Source of the DNA: Rhizobiaceae bacterium
GTDB lineage: Bacteria > Pseudomonadota > Alphaproteobacteria > Rhizobiales > Rhizobiaceae
Length of the DNA stretch: 9,736 nucleotides
Direction of reading: 5' to 3'
Assembly (NCBI GenBank): GCA_913776675.1
Contig: CAJYRE010000033.1
Span: forward strand, 1 to 9,736
This document shows positions 1 through 7,886 of the stretch, in pieces; position 1 is the first letter of the stretch; each line of letters begins with the position of its first letter. The translations under genes were made by a program, and so were the position numbers. The notes beneath the pieces were generated by a model. It was not told the origin of the DNA. It made no database searches and was given only the letters and a program-made list of their open reading frames with translations.

Positions 1-2536
1 CAAAGCCCTGTTCGGACAGGTCAATGAAGCGGTGGGCCGGTGCCTCGAACATGGCCTGATCCCAGGATGTGTTGGAGTGGGTTGAGCGCTCCACCACGCC
101 ATAGGCCACCTCACATGTGGCGCGGGCGGCGCGCACCGCCACGCCATTTTCTGTGCGCAGCAGCACGCGGCGCTCGTGCCAGTCAATCTCGGTGAAAATA
201 TCGAGACGACGGGCATTGGCTCCCAGACTCAAGGTTTGCACAATGGTGGAATCGCGGAAACGGCGCTTGATGCGAATGGCAGCGCGATGCGCAGTGTTTT
301 CGGCCAGTTCGATGGAATCAAATCCGGTCAGTTCCTCGGCTTTCTGGCCGTAATCCTCTTCCACATCCCAGGCATCCCAGTTGCGTGGCTTATCGGCGGT
401 ATAGGCAAACAGCCGGTTGGCTCCGCCTTCCACGGCTTCCCGGCCAGAGGACTTGTGAATGATCGAGGCAATCGAGCCATCCTCGGCCAATGTCACCTTG
501 AGAATATCATTTTCCAACGTCCTATCGGTGGCACTCAAGCCCGGTTTGGCGGCGAGTGCCGTTTGCGGCAGAACGCTGATACCCAGCGCAGGCACCTGCA
601 TGTCGGCTGAAACGCTGCCATCTGCCAGCGTCAGACGCAAGGGACGAGGGCTGAGGGTGGGGTTGATCACCAGCACGGCACCATCCTTGCCGTCGGGCAG
701 ATGTTTCACAATGGCTTCAACGGCCGCTTGCTGTGCGGCTGCGCCATCCGTGAGAACCTGTTCCAGCTCGGCCTTCGCATCCACATAGACTTCGGCAATC
801 GATGAGCCGGGCAGAATGTCGTGGAACTCGTTTTTCAGCACCACCCGCCATTCAGGCTCCAGAGAGCGCGGCTGTTCTGCCCCCAGAAGATGCGCCAGCG
901 AGGCCAGCGTTTCCGCCGTGATCAGGCTGCGTTCGGCTTTGCGGTGCAGCTTTTTGATGGCGCTTTGCGTGGTCAGCGTGGCACGATGCAGTTCCAGATA
1001 GATCTCGCCTTTCCAGACCGATACCGGCGTGGTGCTGGCCATGGCGTGGGCATTTTCAAAAAAGTCATGCACACGGGTCCAGCGGGCTTCCGGAATGGCG
1101 GGAAACACCCGAAGCTGCTCTTCCCGCACCACCATTTCCGGGCTTGGGCCGCCGCCGCCGTCACCATAGCCAACGCAGAGCAAGGTGGTGTCGTGACGAT
1201 CTTTCTGGCGATAGTTTTTCCATGTGGGCGTAATGCAATCGGGCCGCACAAAGCCATTATAGCCTTCCATCGGATTGTCGAACGAGTGGGCCAGTACGCG
1301 GCTGCCATCCAGACCTTCCCACCAGAACAGATCATTGGGAATATGATTGCTCTCGGACCAGTTGACCTTGATGGTGAAGAAGCTTTTCATGCCACCCTGC
1401 TTGAGAAGCTGGGGCAGGGCACCGGCAAAACCGAAGCAATCGGGCAGCCAGCAGACGCTGTGGCGTGTGCCAAACCGTTTTTCAAAATAGCGCTGCCCAT
1501 AGAGAACTTGCCGCGACAGGCTTTCTCCGGTTGGCATATTGGTGTCTGGTTCGATCCACATGCCGCCAAGGGTTTCCCACTGGCCGTCCTTGGCGCGCTC
1601 GACAATGCGATCAAGCAGCGCCGGGTCATCCTCTTCCAACTGCCAGTAATAATGGGCGGTGGATTGGTTGAAGCGGAAATCCTTGGAGGTTTCCATCAGC
1701 GACAGCGCCGTGTGGAAGGTGCGGCGCATTTTGCGGCGGGTCTCATCATAGGGCCACAGCCAGCACAGATCGATATGCGCATGGCCGGTCAAGGCCACCT
1801 TGCCTTGTGGGGGGAAGCGTTCACGCAGTTCGGCAAGGCGAGCGATGAGCGCATCATAGGCCTGATCGAGCGTGGCGCGCTGGGCATCGGTCAAGCCATC
1901 CGGATTGGCTTTCAGCTCTGGCAATTGCCAGATTTTCTGCTGCATGACGGCAGGCGCTGTGCGTGCCACATAATCCGCCGTGGCCGATGGCCAGTCGATA
2001 GCATAAAACGCCTGTTCTGCGGCATCCAGCAGATAAGGCACCACATCATGGCCTTCCAACACCTTGATGGCTTCAGCGATCTGACGCATCAGCAGTCCCA
2101 TGCGATCAACTGAGCGGTCAATCCAGAACAGTTCCGAGCGTTCCAGTTTGGGGTGGCGCACCGGCTCACCAAACGGCAGGCGCGGAACCGATTGTGCGCT
2201 TAGTGAAAAGTGGGACGAGGGGGCTGCAAATTCGCGGTGATAGGGATCGAGGCCGTAGCTTTTGGCAGAACCATCCTGTGCCGTGATTGTCAGCAGGCTC
2301 TCGCCGCCCAGATTGAGGTAAAGATAGGTATCCGCCAGTGGCCAGCCCTCCGGTACGCTGACATCGGCGGTAAACTGCACCGGAGGCGTCTTGTGCGGCC
2401 AGGCATCACCAACGGCAATGGCTGTGCCATTGAAGTGCCAGCCGTTGACAACAACGGTTTTGCGGGCGCGCCAGAACTGGAATTCGGCGTTGCGAACCTC
2501 AAGGCGTTCGAGGCGTTGGGCGTAAGTGAGGGTCAT
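1..2536 (-). CDS. Alpha-mannosidase, glycoside hydrolase family 38 (3' end outside window)
   Basis: Retaining alpha-mannosidase that should release mannose from alpha-mannosides in the cytoplasm. The frame starts at ATG 2536, preceded by AGGAAA about 9 bases upstream, and runs off the left edge after 845 complete codons; relatives of the cytosolic type are roughly 1000 residues, so the C-terminal part is missing here. The GH38 hallmarks are visible. The zinc-site motif GHAHIDLCWLWP is at residues 251-262. The segment WLPDCFGF carries the predicted nucleophile Asp366. A glycine-rich stretch YGDGGGGPSPEM follows, then HDILPG at 572-577. There is no signal peptide, which fits an intracellular enzyme acting on imported sugar. 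It is the last visible gene of the transporter operon, 46 bases after the MalG-like permease. The family call is firm; the exact substrate linkage is not readable from sequence. Confidence 0.93.
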   Translation of the reverse strand, partial: MTLTYAQRLERLEVRNAEFQFWRARKTVVVNGWHFNGTAIAVGDAWPHKTPPVQFTADVSVPEGWPLADTYLYLNLGGESLLTITAQDGSAKSYGLDPYHREFAAPSSHFSLSAQSVPRLPFGEPVRHPKLERSELFWIDRSVDRMGLLMRQIAEAIKVLEGHDVVPYLLDAAEQAFYAIDWPSATADYVARTAPAVMQQKIWQLPELKANPDGLTDAQRATLDQAYDALIARLAELRERFPPQGKVALTGHAHIDLCWLWPYDETRRKMRRTFHTALSLMETSKDFRFNQSTAHYYWQLEEDDPALLDRIVERAKDGQWETLGGMWIEPDTNMPTGESLSRQVLYGQRYFEKRFGTRHSVCWLPDCFGFAGALPQLLKQGGMKSFFTIKVNWSESNHIPNDLFWWEGLDGSRVLAHSFDNPMEGYNGFVRPDCITPTWKNYRQKDRHDTTLLCVGYGDGGGGPSPEMVVREEQLRVFPAIPEARWTRVHDFFENAHAMASTTPVSVWKGEIYLELHRATLTTQSAIKKLHRKAERSLITAETLASLAHLLGAEQPRSLEPEWRVVLKNEFHDILPGSSIAEVYVDAKAELEQVLTDGAAAQQAAVEAIVKHLPDGKDGAVLVINPTLSPRPLRLTLADGSVSADMQVPALGISVLPQTALAAKPGLSATDRTLENDILKVTLAEDGSIASIIHKSSGREAVEGGANRLFAYTADKPRNWDAWDVEEDYGQKAEELTGFDSIELAENTAHRAAIRIKRRFRDSTIVQTLSLGANARRLDIFTEIDWHERRVLLRTENGVAVRAARATCEVAYGVVERSTHSNTSWDQAMFEAPAHRFIDLSEQGF

Positions 2537-2582
2537 GGGATGTTTCCTGAAGTCTAGAAAATACAATGGGTTCAACAGGCGA

Positions 2583-3428
2583 TCAGCCCTTCACTGCTCC
2601 GGCGGTCATAGCCCCGAGAATGAGGCGCTGGAGCGAGAGGAAGGCAATAATGGCTGGTACCACCGACACAAGGCAGGCAGCCGCCAGAAGCTGAATGGAG
2701 GAATCGTTTTGTGTGCCGGCATATTGGAAAATGCCGACGCCAATGGGCGTAAGGGATTCTTTGGTGATGAGAAGGAAGGGCACCAGAAACTGTGACCAGC
2801 CGCTGATCACCGCAATGATGAAGGCCGAGGCAATGCCGGGCGTGGAGAGGGGAAGAATGACGCGGATGAAAACACCGAACCGGGTGCAACCATCCATCAT
2901 GGCGGCTTCATCCAGCGTTTTCGGCAGACCGTCGATGGAGCCTTTCAGAATCCATGTGGAGACAGGCACCGCCAGCGCCACATAAACCATGGTGGTGCCA
3001 AAATGGCTATCCAGCAAGCCCATGGCGGCCATGTAGCGATAGAGCGGCACCATGATCACCAGTGGCGACATCATCTGCACGGACAAAAGCGCCATCATCC
3101 ATACGCCCTTGCCTTTGAACTGGAAGCGTGAAAACGCATAGGCGGCAGGCAGGGCGACAATCAGGCAGCCTGCCGCCGACAGGCAGGACAGTTTCAGCGC
3201 ATTCCAAAGGTAGGACAGAAACTTGTCTGATGACAAAATCAGCGCGAAATTATCCAGTGTTGGCGCTTTGGGAATGAAGCGGCTCACCCCCAGAAACACT
3301 TCCTTGCGGGTTCGCAGCGCCAAAGACAAAAGCCACAGCAGCGGCCATGCGAAAAACACAAAGGTTGTGGCCATGAAAACATAGCTCAGCACATCACCCA
3401 GACGTTCACTGGTGCGGGCTTTCATCAT
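2583..3428 (-). CDS. Sugar ABC transporter permease, MalG type
   Basis: Inner-membrane permease subunit of a carbohydrate importer of the MalFGK (CUT1) class. It has 281 residues, the usual size. About six hydrophobic segments are seen near residues 15-38, 77-99, 108-130, 144-162, 196-222 and 247-270. The cytoplasmic EAA loop that docks on the ATPase is at 174-193 (EAAMMDGCTRFGVFIRVILP), with the conserved Glu, Ala, Asp-Gly and Pro. The start ATG at 3428 overlaps the TGA of the MalF-like gene in an ATGA arrangement, so the two are probably translationally coupled; a second ATG follows immediately. The downstream mannosidase starts 46 bases after the stop. The import direction is inferred from the linked solute-binding protein. 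Confidence 0.93.
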   Translation of the reverse strand: MMKARTSERLGDVLSYVFMATTFVFFAWPLLWLLSLALRTRKEVFLGVSRFIPKAPTLDNFALILSSDKFLSYLWNALKLSCLSAAGCLIVALPAAYAFSRFQFKGKGVWMMALLSVQMMSPLVIMVPLYRYMAAMGLLDSHFGTTMVYVALAVPVSTWILKGSIDGLPKTLDEAAMMDGCTRFGVFIRVILPLSTPGIASAFIIAVISGWSQFLVPFLLITKESLTPIGVGIFQYAGTQNDSSIQLLAAACLVSVVPAIIAFLSLQRLILGAMTAGAVKG

Positions 3429-4348
3429 TGGTCATCCCCTTTTGGCAGGAAGGCGGCGTAAATCAGCGCAAGGCCCAGCGAAATGATCAGCATCAGGATG
3501 GACAGTGCGGCACCTGCGGCCAGATCGTAATTGCGGAAAACGACATTGAAGGTGTAAAGCGACAACACTTCTGTTGAGCGTCCCGGTCCGCCGCCTGTCA
3601 GGGAAATGATCGCATCAAATGTGTTGAGGGTCTGGATGGTGATCAGAATAAGATTGACCAGAATCGATGCCTTCAACTGTGGCAAGGTGACGTAATACAG
3701 ACGCTGAAAAGCCCGCGCCCCATCCACGGCTGATGCTTCATACAACACCGGGTCTATGGCTTTGATGGCGGCATACATCACCACCATGGAAAAGGCTGTG
3801 CCACGCCAGACATTGGAAAGCACCACCGACCACATCACCAGATTGGGATCGGAGAGCCATTGCACAGGCCCCGCTCCCACCAGCCGCAACAGGCTGTTCA
3901 GACCACCAAACGGGGCCTCGTTGAACAGCATTTTCCAGATAATGCCGCCGGCAATCCCCGGCACCACCCAGGCAATCAGCGCCGTTGTGCGCAGAATGGT
4001 GGCTCCAAACAGTCCACGTTTTTCCGCGCGCACCACCACCAGCGCAATGGCCAGACCAAAAAGCTGCTGGGCAAGCACAGACCCGGCGGTGAAGGTCAGC
4101 GTCACCCACAGGACTTGCGGAATTTCAGCACGGGTTAAAGTGTTGATCAGCGTGGTGAGGGTGTAGCCGCCCGCATCGCCCAGCAGCGTGGCTTTGGTAA
4201 AGGCAAGACGCAGGACATCCAGCACGGGATAAAGATAGAAAATCCCAAGCACCAAAATCAGCGGCATAAGCCATGGTGCGACCTTGGGTCTATGTGGGTT
4301 GCGAGAAACACGGAGCTGTCCGCCCGCCTGCAGACTGGTTGTGGCCAT
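3425..4348 (-). CDS. Sugar ABC transporter permease, MalF type
   Basis: The second inner-membrane permease of the same importer, 307 residues. A charged N-terminal tail (about 25 residues) precedes hydrophobic segments near 26-48, 83-106, 118-141, 171-194, 227-249 and 276-300. The EAA loop is at 204-223 (EASAVDGARAFQRLYYVTLP), keeping the Glu-Ala and Asp-Gly positions and the closing Leu-Pro. The segment FDAIISLTGGGPGRSTE is typical of MalF/UgpA-like subunits. It lacks the long periplasmic insertion of enterobacterial MalF, as do most CUT1 permeases. The ATG at 4348 has GGAAAG about 9 bases upstream. The gene lies 70 bases after the binding-protein gene, separated from it by a stem-loop, and overlaps the next permease by 4 bases. 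Confidence 0.93.
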   Translation of the reverse strand: MATTSLQAGGQLRVSRNPHRPKVAPWLMPLILVLGIFYLYPVLDVLRLAFTKATLLGDAGGYTLTTLINTLTRAEIPQVLWVTLTFTAGSVLAQQLFGLAIALVVVRAEKRGLFGATILRTTALIAWVVPGIAGGIIWKMLFNEAPFGGLNSLLRLVGAGPVQWLSDPNLVMWSVVLSNVWRGTAFSMVVMYAAIKAIDPVLYEASAVDGARAFQRLYYVTLPQLKASILVNLILITIQTLNTFDAIISLTGGGPGRSTEVLSLYTFNVVFRNYDLAAGAALSILMLIISLGLALIYAAFLPKGDDQ

Positions 4349-4380
4349 GGTGTGTACTTTCCGAATTCATGACACAGAAT

Positions 4381-4406
4381 ACTGCGAGGCCGATTGGCCC
4401 CGCAGT
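4381..4406 (-). other. REP-like intercistronic stem-loop between binding protein and permease genes
   Basis: Two 11-base arms (4381-4391 and 4396-4406) pair with one mismatch around a 4-base loop. On the transcribed minus strand the arms are ACTGCGGGGCC and GGCCTCGCAGT. The structure begins 13 bases after the stop of the solute-binding-protein gene and is not followed by a T run, so it is not a classical terminator. Such structures after a binding-protein gene are known to protect the upstream mRNA from 3' exonucleases, or to cause partial termination, giving more binding protein than permease. The structure is seen; the function is inferred. Confidence 0.6.
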
Positions 4407-4418
4407 CTCGCCATAAGC

Positions 4419-5717
4419 TCAATGGCTGTTGTGATAGGCCGCAAGCGAAGCCTTGAAGGCTTCATCCACGGCGGCTTCAGTGGCCTGTGTGCCAGTCAGC
4501 ACCTTGCCCATCATGATCTGGATCTGGTTTGACATTTCCGGATAAACGGCAGCTCCGGGGCGGGCCTCTCCCACTTTCAAAGCGGCAGCAAAGGCCTTGT
4601 TGGCATCGGATGAGAAGATTTTATACTTGTCGTAAAGATCAGCACGGGTTGGCAATTGCCCCTGCACTTCGTTGGCAGGCCCCATATAGACCTCGCGGGC
4701 CAGATCGGCACACATTTTGACCTTGGCGGGGTCGGAGGCAAAGGCTGCAACCGTCCAGCCGCCTGTGCCCGTGGAGCGCGCATCCTTGGTGGGGCCGGGC
4801 AGGGGCGAGAATGTCCATTTCGCCATTTCTTCCGGCTCAAGGGCCGATTGCAACTGGGCATATTGCCAATTGCCGCCCACGAACAACGCCGTTGTGCCGG
4901 CTGCGGCTGCGGCATTGAAATCATCGTAATTGCCAATCGTTGCCACGCGCTTGGGAGCCGCACCCGACTCCACGAGATCCCGATAATAATTCACGGCTTT
5001 GACAAATTTGGCGCGCTCAACACCTTCGCCAAAAATCGGTTTGCCAGCGTCATCGACCAGCTTGCCGCCTTGGGCCCAGAAATTGGCCAGCCAGTCAAAG
5101 GTGGTGCCTTCATAGCGGGAGCCGTTGAACAAAATGCCTTCCATGCCCTTTTTGACCGATTGCAGGGCGGCTTGCTTGATGTCATCCCAGGTTTGCGGCG
5201 CGTCTGGAATGATGTCCTTGTTGCGATACAGCACCCGCAGATCCGTGGACCACCACCAGGCGTAAATCTGTCCATCACTGCCGGTAATACCCTCGCGGAT
5301 GAAGGGGAAGAGTTGATCGATCTCTTCCTTCTTGAAATAGGGGGAGAAGGATTTCAGCACGCCAGCCTTTTTGAACAGCGGCAAAACAAAGGAATCCACG
5401 GCGGCGCAATCGGGCGCATTGCCGGATTTTGCCTGTTCCACCAAGCGCGCCTGTTCCTGACCGATGTCGCCCGACATCATCTGCAATTCAATGCGCCAGC
5501 CGGGATGCTGGGCGATGAATTGCTTGAACAGCTTGCCATAGCCTTCCGCCACAACCGGATCATTGTTGCGCGGACCATCGGTGGTCATGCGAAAGGTCAT
5601 TTTGTTGGGTGCATCCGCCGGGCCAACCGTGTCGCCGGTGATCATGTCACTGGCGTGTACCGTTGCGGGGATTGTCAACAAGGCGACGAGCGCCGCGGCA
5701 TGCCTGTTCTTTTTCAT
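4419..5717 (-). CDS. Periplasmic sugar-binding protein of the ABC transporter (family 1 extracellular solute-binding protein)
   Basis: Captures the substrate in the periplasm and delivers it to the two permeases. It has 432 residues from ATG 5717, typical for this family. The N-terminus MKKNRHAAALVALLTIPATVHA is a Sec signal peptide with predicted cleavage after Ala22 (VHA|SD). There is no lipobox cysteine, so a soluble periplasmic protein is expected. Family-type features include the GTTALFVGGNWQYAQL segment (residues 274-289) and a GGWTVAAFASDP segment (319-330). Aromatic residues (WWW at 154-156, and W208, F213 and W284) could line the sugar pocket. A TTG codon 15 bases upstream extends the frame, but it lies inside the strong GGGAGGAA ribosome binding site, so ATG 5717 is preferred. 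First gene of the minus-strand operon. Mannoside specificity is inferred only from the linked mannosidase. Confidence 0.93.
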   Translation of the reverse strand: MKKNRHAAALVALLTIPATVHASDMITGDTVGPADAPNKMTFRMTTDGPRNNDPVVAEGYGKLFKQFIAQHPGWRIELQMMSGDIGQEQARLVEQAKSGNAPDCAAVDSFVLPLFKKAGVLKSFSPYFKKEEIDQLFPFIREGITGSDGQIYAWWWSTDLRVLYRNKDIIPDAPQTWDDIKQAALQSVKKGMEGILFNGSRYEGTTFDWLANFWAQGGKLVDDAGKPIFGEGVERAKFVKAVNYYRDLVESGAAPKRVATIGNYDDFNAAAAAGTTALFVGGNWQYAQLQSALEPEEMAKWTFSPLPGPTKDARSTGTGGWTVAAFASDPAKVKMCADLAREVYMGPANEVQGQLPTRADLYDKYKIFSSDANKAFAAALKVGEARPGAAVYPEMSNQIQIMMGKVLTGTQATEAAVDEAFKASLAAYHNSH

Positions 5718-5722
5718 CTCTG

Positions 5723-5730
5723 TTCCTCCC
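5723..5730 (-). promoter_or_regulatory. Ribosome binding site deciding the binding-protein start
   Basis: GGGAGGAA on the minus strand, 5 bases before ATG 5717. It rules out the in-frame TTG at 5732, which would lie upstream of and overlap this site. Confidence 0.8.
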
Positions 5731-5732
5731 AA

Positions 5733-5891
5733 TATCGCATGCGCTTGTGTGCCATGCGGCTAATCTCCACGGGCAAGCGCCCCAAGATGCCATCCTGAAA
5801 TGTCACTGTTTGCCGTCTCCTCCGACAAGCATCTTCCCCGGACGCTGAAAATAGATTAAATCACTTTTGTTTTGCGTCAAGCGATTTGTCT
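5733..5891. promoter_or_regulatory. Divergent promoter region between binding-protein and ATPase genes, with candidate operator
   Basis: This non-coding stretch separates the divergent halves of the transporter cluster. It contains an imperfect 21-base palindrome at 5848-5868 of the form AAAA-ta-GATT-a-AATC-ac-TTTT, with 8 of 10 arm positions paired. On the minus strand TTGACG (5880-5875) could be a -35 element for the binding-protein operon; the possible -10 (TCTATT, 19 bases on) is weak and overlaps the palindrome. That layout would suit repression by a sugar-responsive regulator (LacI, ROK or GntR type), none of which is encoded in the window. No convincing plus-strand promoter was found. 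The palindrome is seen; the promoter and operator roles are inferred. Confidence 0.5.
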
Positions 5892-5899
5892 GGGAGGAA
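5892..5899 (+). promoter_or_regulatory. Ribosome binding site deciding the ATPase start
   Basis: GGGAGGAA, 3 bases before ATG 5903 and nearly identical to the site of the divergent binding-protein gene. It favours ATG 5903 over an in-frame TTG at 5867, which has no such site. Confidence 0.8.
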
Positions 5900-5902
5900 A
5901 TC

Positions 5903-6901
5903 ATGGCGGTGGTGCGAATTGAAAATCTGAAAAAGCGTTTTGGCGTTTTGGATGTCATTCACGGTGTTGATCTGGAGGTCGGCGATGGCGAATTTCTGGC
6001 GCTGGTTGGCCCTTCTGGCTGTGGAAAATCCACGTTTTTGCGCATGATTGCCGGTTTGGAGGAGGTTTCCGAAGGCGATATTCTGATAGACGGTCTGCGG
6101 GTCAATGATTTGAGCCCGCGTGAGCGTGACATCGCCATGGTGTTTCAAAATTACGCGCTCTACCCCCATATGACGGTGGCGGAGAATATGGGGTTTGCGC
6201 TGAAACTGGCCGGGCATTCAGCCAGTGACATCGGGGCACGGGTTGCAAAAGCCTCCGAGATTTTGGGCCTTGGGCCCTATCTGCAACGCAAACCGGCAGC
6301 GCTTTCGGGCGGGCAGAGACAGCGTGTGGCGATGGGTCGCGCGATTGTGCGTGATCCGAAGGTGTTTCTGTTTGACGAGCCGCTTTCCAATCTGGATGCA
6401 AAATTGCGTGTGCAGATGCGGGCTGAAATACGCGACTTGCAAAAAAGGCTAAAAGCAACAACCATTTATGTAACGCATGATCAGGTTGAGGCCATGACTA
6501 TGGCCGACCGCATTGCGGTTTTCAACAAGGGTGTGCTGGAACAGGTGGGAACACCGCTGCAACTCTACCATCGCCCGGCCAACCTGTTTGTTGCCGCCTT
6601 TATTGGTTCGCCGCAAATGAATCTGATTTCGGGTGATGCGGCCTTGGCTTATGGAGCCACAACAATCGGCGTACGGCCCGAGCATTTTGTTTTTACGCAA
6701 GACAGTGAGGCCTGGTCTTGTACCGTCGTGGATGCGGAATGCCTTGGCAGTGACACGTTTCTGATTGTTATGTCCGATCGCTACGGAAAATTACAAGTCC
6801 GTACCAGCGGCAGTTATCAACCGACAATTGGCGAGACAATCCGCATCAAACCCACAGAGGGATGCCTTCACCGATTTGACGCTGACGGCAAAGCTCTTTG
6901 A
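5903..6901 (+). CDS. Sugar ABC transporter ATP-binding protein (MalK/UgpC/MsmK type)
   Basis: Cytoplasmic ATPase that powers the importer by binding the EAA loops of the two permeases. It has 332 residues from ATG 5903. All nucleotide-binding motifs are intact: Walker [10 protein letters not shown] at 36-44, Q-loop Gln82, signature LSGGQ at 134-138, Walker B VFLFDEP at 154-160 with catalytic Glu159, D-loop SNLD at 162-165 and H-loop His192. The C-terminal part (about 235-332) is a TOBE-type domain with the GVRPEHF segment at 256-262. Many MalK-type proteins are nearer 350-370 residues, so this regulatory domain is slightly short. The gene is divergent from the binding-protein and permease genes, so its expression may be set separately. 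Assignment as partner of this importer rests on adjacency; such ATPases sometimes serve several importers. Confidence 0.94.
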   Translation: MAVVRIENLKKRFGVLDVIHGVDLEVGDGEFLALVGPSGCGKSTFLRMIAGLEEVSEGDILIDGLRVNDLSPRERDIAMVFQNYALYPHMTVAENMGFALKLAGHSASDIGARVAKASEILGLGPYLQRKPAALSGGQRQRVAMGRAIVRDPKVFLFDEPLSNLDAKLRVQMRAEIRDLQKRLKATTIYVTHDQVEAMTMADRIAVFNKGVLEQVGTPLQLYHRPANLFVAAFIGSPQMNLISGDAALAYGATTIGVRPEHFVFTQDSEAWSCTVVDAECLGSDTFLIVMSDRYGKLQVRTSGSYQPTIGETIRIKPTEGCLHRFDADGKAL

Positions 6902-6911
6902 GACTGCTGAT

Positions 6912-6947
6912 GCCAACTGCGTGGCTTCGCAGTTGGCTTTCGTTCTT
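6912..6947 (+). terminator. Rho-independent terminator after the ATPase gene
   Basis: A perfect 10-base stem, GCCAACTGCG (6912-6921) and CGCAGTTGGC (6928-6937) with a 6-base loop, is followed by TTTCGTTCTT. It starts 10 bases after the ATPase stop. Read from the minus strand it also forms a hairpin after the convergent curlin gene but has no T run there, so it is mainly a plus-strand terminator. Confidence 0.85.
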
Positions 6948-6961
6948 CCAGATGGCAAAAC

Positions 6962-7378
6962 TTACCAGCCGTAGCTGAGCGTCATGCCGCTGCGATGATT
7001 GCCATTTTGTCTGACATTCACATCGCTGCGACGACCAAACTGGAAGATGCCATAGGCGTTGTCATCACCATTCTGCTGCAAGGTGGCGCGATGTTCATTG
7101 CCTTGCTGGCGAATGATGCCCACGTTACCATAACCATTCTGGCCAAGGCCTGCGGCATTGTTGCGCCCCATTTGCTCGATGCTGCCATCCTTGAAGCCGC
7201 GATAGAGCGAGTAGAGGCGCAGTCCGCTTGACAACAGGCCGCCATCCTCTGAGTCAGCGGGGGCTATATCCATGGAAATGGAGCCGCCAGCATAGACGGG
7301 TGCCGTGAGCGCAATCTGGCCCAGGCTGGCAAGAAGAACGGCAGTGATCACGCCCTTGAACGATATACGATTGACCAT
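6962..7378 (-). CDS. Curlin-repeat protein, short form (possible CsgB-like nucleator)
   Basis: Secreted amyloid-fibre subunit, 138 residues from ATG 7378. It has a signal peptide (residues 1-30, cleavage after VYA) and a non-repeat linker of about 36 residues that is rich in Asp, Glu, Gly, Ser and Leu. Roughly three curlin repeats of about 22 residues follow, with the Gln-x-Gly-x-x-Asn pattern: SIEQMGRNNAAGLGQNGYGN, then units from V86, A108 and S130. The repeats contain more Arg, Asp and Glu than those of the first curlin, and the protein ends SYGW. Fewer, charged repeats recall the surface-anchored nucleator CsgB, but the assignment is tentative. An in-frame GTG at 7387 lies in AGGGTG, the likely ribosome binding site, so ATG 7378 is preferred. 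Last gene of the curli operon, convergent with the ATPase gene. Confidence 0.85.
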   Translation of the reverse strand: MVNRISFKGVITAVLLASLGQIALTAPVYAGGSISMDIAPADSEDGGLLSSGLRLYSLYRGFKDGSIEQMGRNNAAGLGQNGYGNVGIIRQQGNEHRATLQQNGDDNAYGIFQFGRRSDVNVRQNGNHRSGMTLSYGW

Positions 7379-7390
7379 TGTCTTCACCCT

Positions 7391-7467
7391 GAAACGCTCT
7401 CATTCTTTGTTTTACACATTTTCGCACGCAAAACCGCTGCGCAGTTTTTGTGAAAATGCTCTAAATG
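7391..7467 (-). repeat. RIME-like palindromic intergenic element
   Basis: The gap between the CsgH gene and the second curlin is filled by a structured element. Arms CATTTTC (7417-7423) and GAAAATG (7452-7458) enclose inner arms AAAAC (7430-7434) and GTTTT (7444-7448) around a CGCTGCGCA loop. The minus-strand reading, with GAGCATTTTC, then GCAGCGGTTTT, then AAAACAAAGAAT and GAGCG, matches from memory the general layout of the mosaic palindromic elements scattered through Rhizobiaceae intergenic regions. It overlaps the csgH stop codon and reaches close to the ribosome binding site of the next gene. The palindrome is seen; the family match is from memory. Confidence 0.6.
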
Positions 7468-7862
7468 CTGCTGCCGATCCGCTTTGAACAACTGATCTTC
7501 TGGCTGTTTGTCTTGATGTCCAGCGTTGCCTGATAAACGGTGCCTGTGGCATCCAGCATGACAGAACCTAACGTGACGGGCTGATGCGGCTGGGCGGCAA
7601 AGTTACCGCTTTGATTGATGTTTGTGCCATTGGATGCCCCCACACTGTTGACTTTGAAGGCGTAGCTGCCATTTGCTGTGTTTTGCGTTGTGACACTTGG
7701 ATTGAGCGTCACCTGGCCGCCGGATTGGCTGGCACGAATGTCGCAGGTCAGCAAGCCCGTGGGCTGGGTTGCAGCGCTCATGGCGGCGTAGGCGGTGATT
7801 GGTACGACCAGAACGCCCAATGCAATGGCAAGACGGCGATGATTTTCGACAATGCGATACAT
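7461..7862 (-). CDS. csgH: CsgH-type curli assembly chaperone
   Basis: Periplasmic protein of 133 residues, resembling the CsgH family, the alphaproteobacterial counterpart of CsgC that blocks premature amyloid formation by curlin subunits. It has a signal peptide (cleavage after Ala26, AYA|AM) and a small, probably beta-sandwich domain. Segments resembling the family are LLTCDIRASQSGGQVTLNP (38-55), GSYAFKVNSVG (65-75), NINQSGNF (81-88) and a final Cys-containing strand (ISCSKR). Two cysteines, Cys40 and Cys125, near the two ends of the mature domain could form a disulfide. The ATG at 7862 has AGGAG 8 bases upstream. It sits between two curlin genes in one operon, where the chaperone's clients are made. 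The family call rests on pattern recognition plus context. Confidence 0.78.
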   Translation of the reverse strand: MYRIVENHRRLAIALGVLVVPITAYAAMSAATQPTGLLTCDIRASQSGGQVTLNPSVTTQNTANGSYAFKVNSVGASNGTNINQSGNFAAQPHQPVTLGSVMLDATGTVYQATLDIKTNSQKISCSKRIGSSI

Positions 7863-7886
7863 GATTTCATCTCCTGGGGTGGGGTG

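Noticed and set aside
821..2113. Long plus-strand open frame of 430 codons
   Set aside because: It lies fully antisense to the mannosidase gene, whose minus-strand frame carries clear GH38 catalytic motifs; the plus-strand translation shows no recognisable family.
2572..2889. Short minus-strand frame overlapping the MalG-like gene
   Set aside because: It is out of frame with the well-supported permease and has no ribosome binding site or family pattern.
4656..5798. Long plus-strand open frame of 380 codons
   Set aside because: It is antisense to the binding-protein gene, which has a signal peptide, a strong ribosome binding site and family motifs; the translation looks like a mirror of it.
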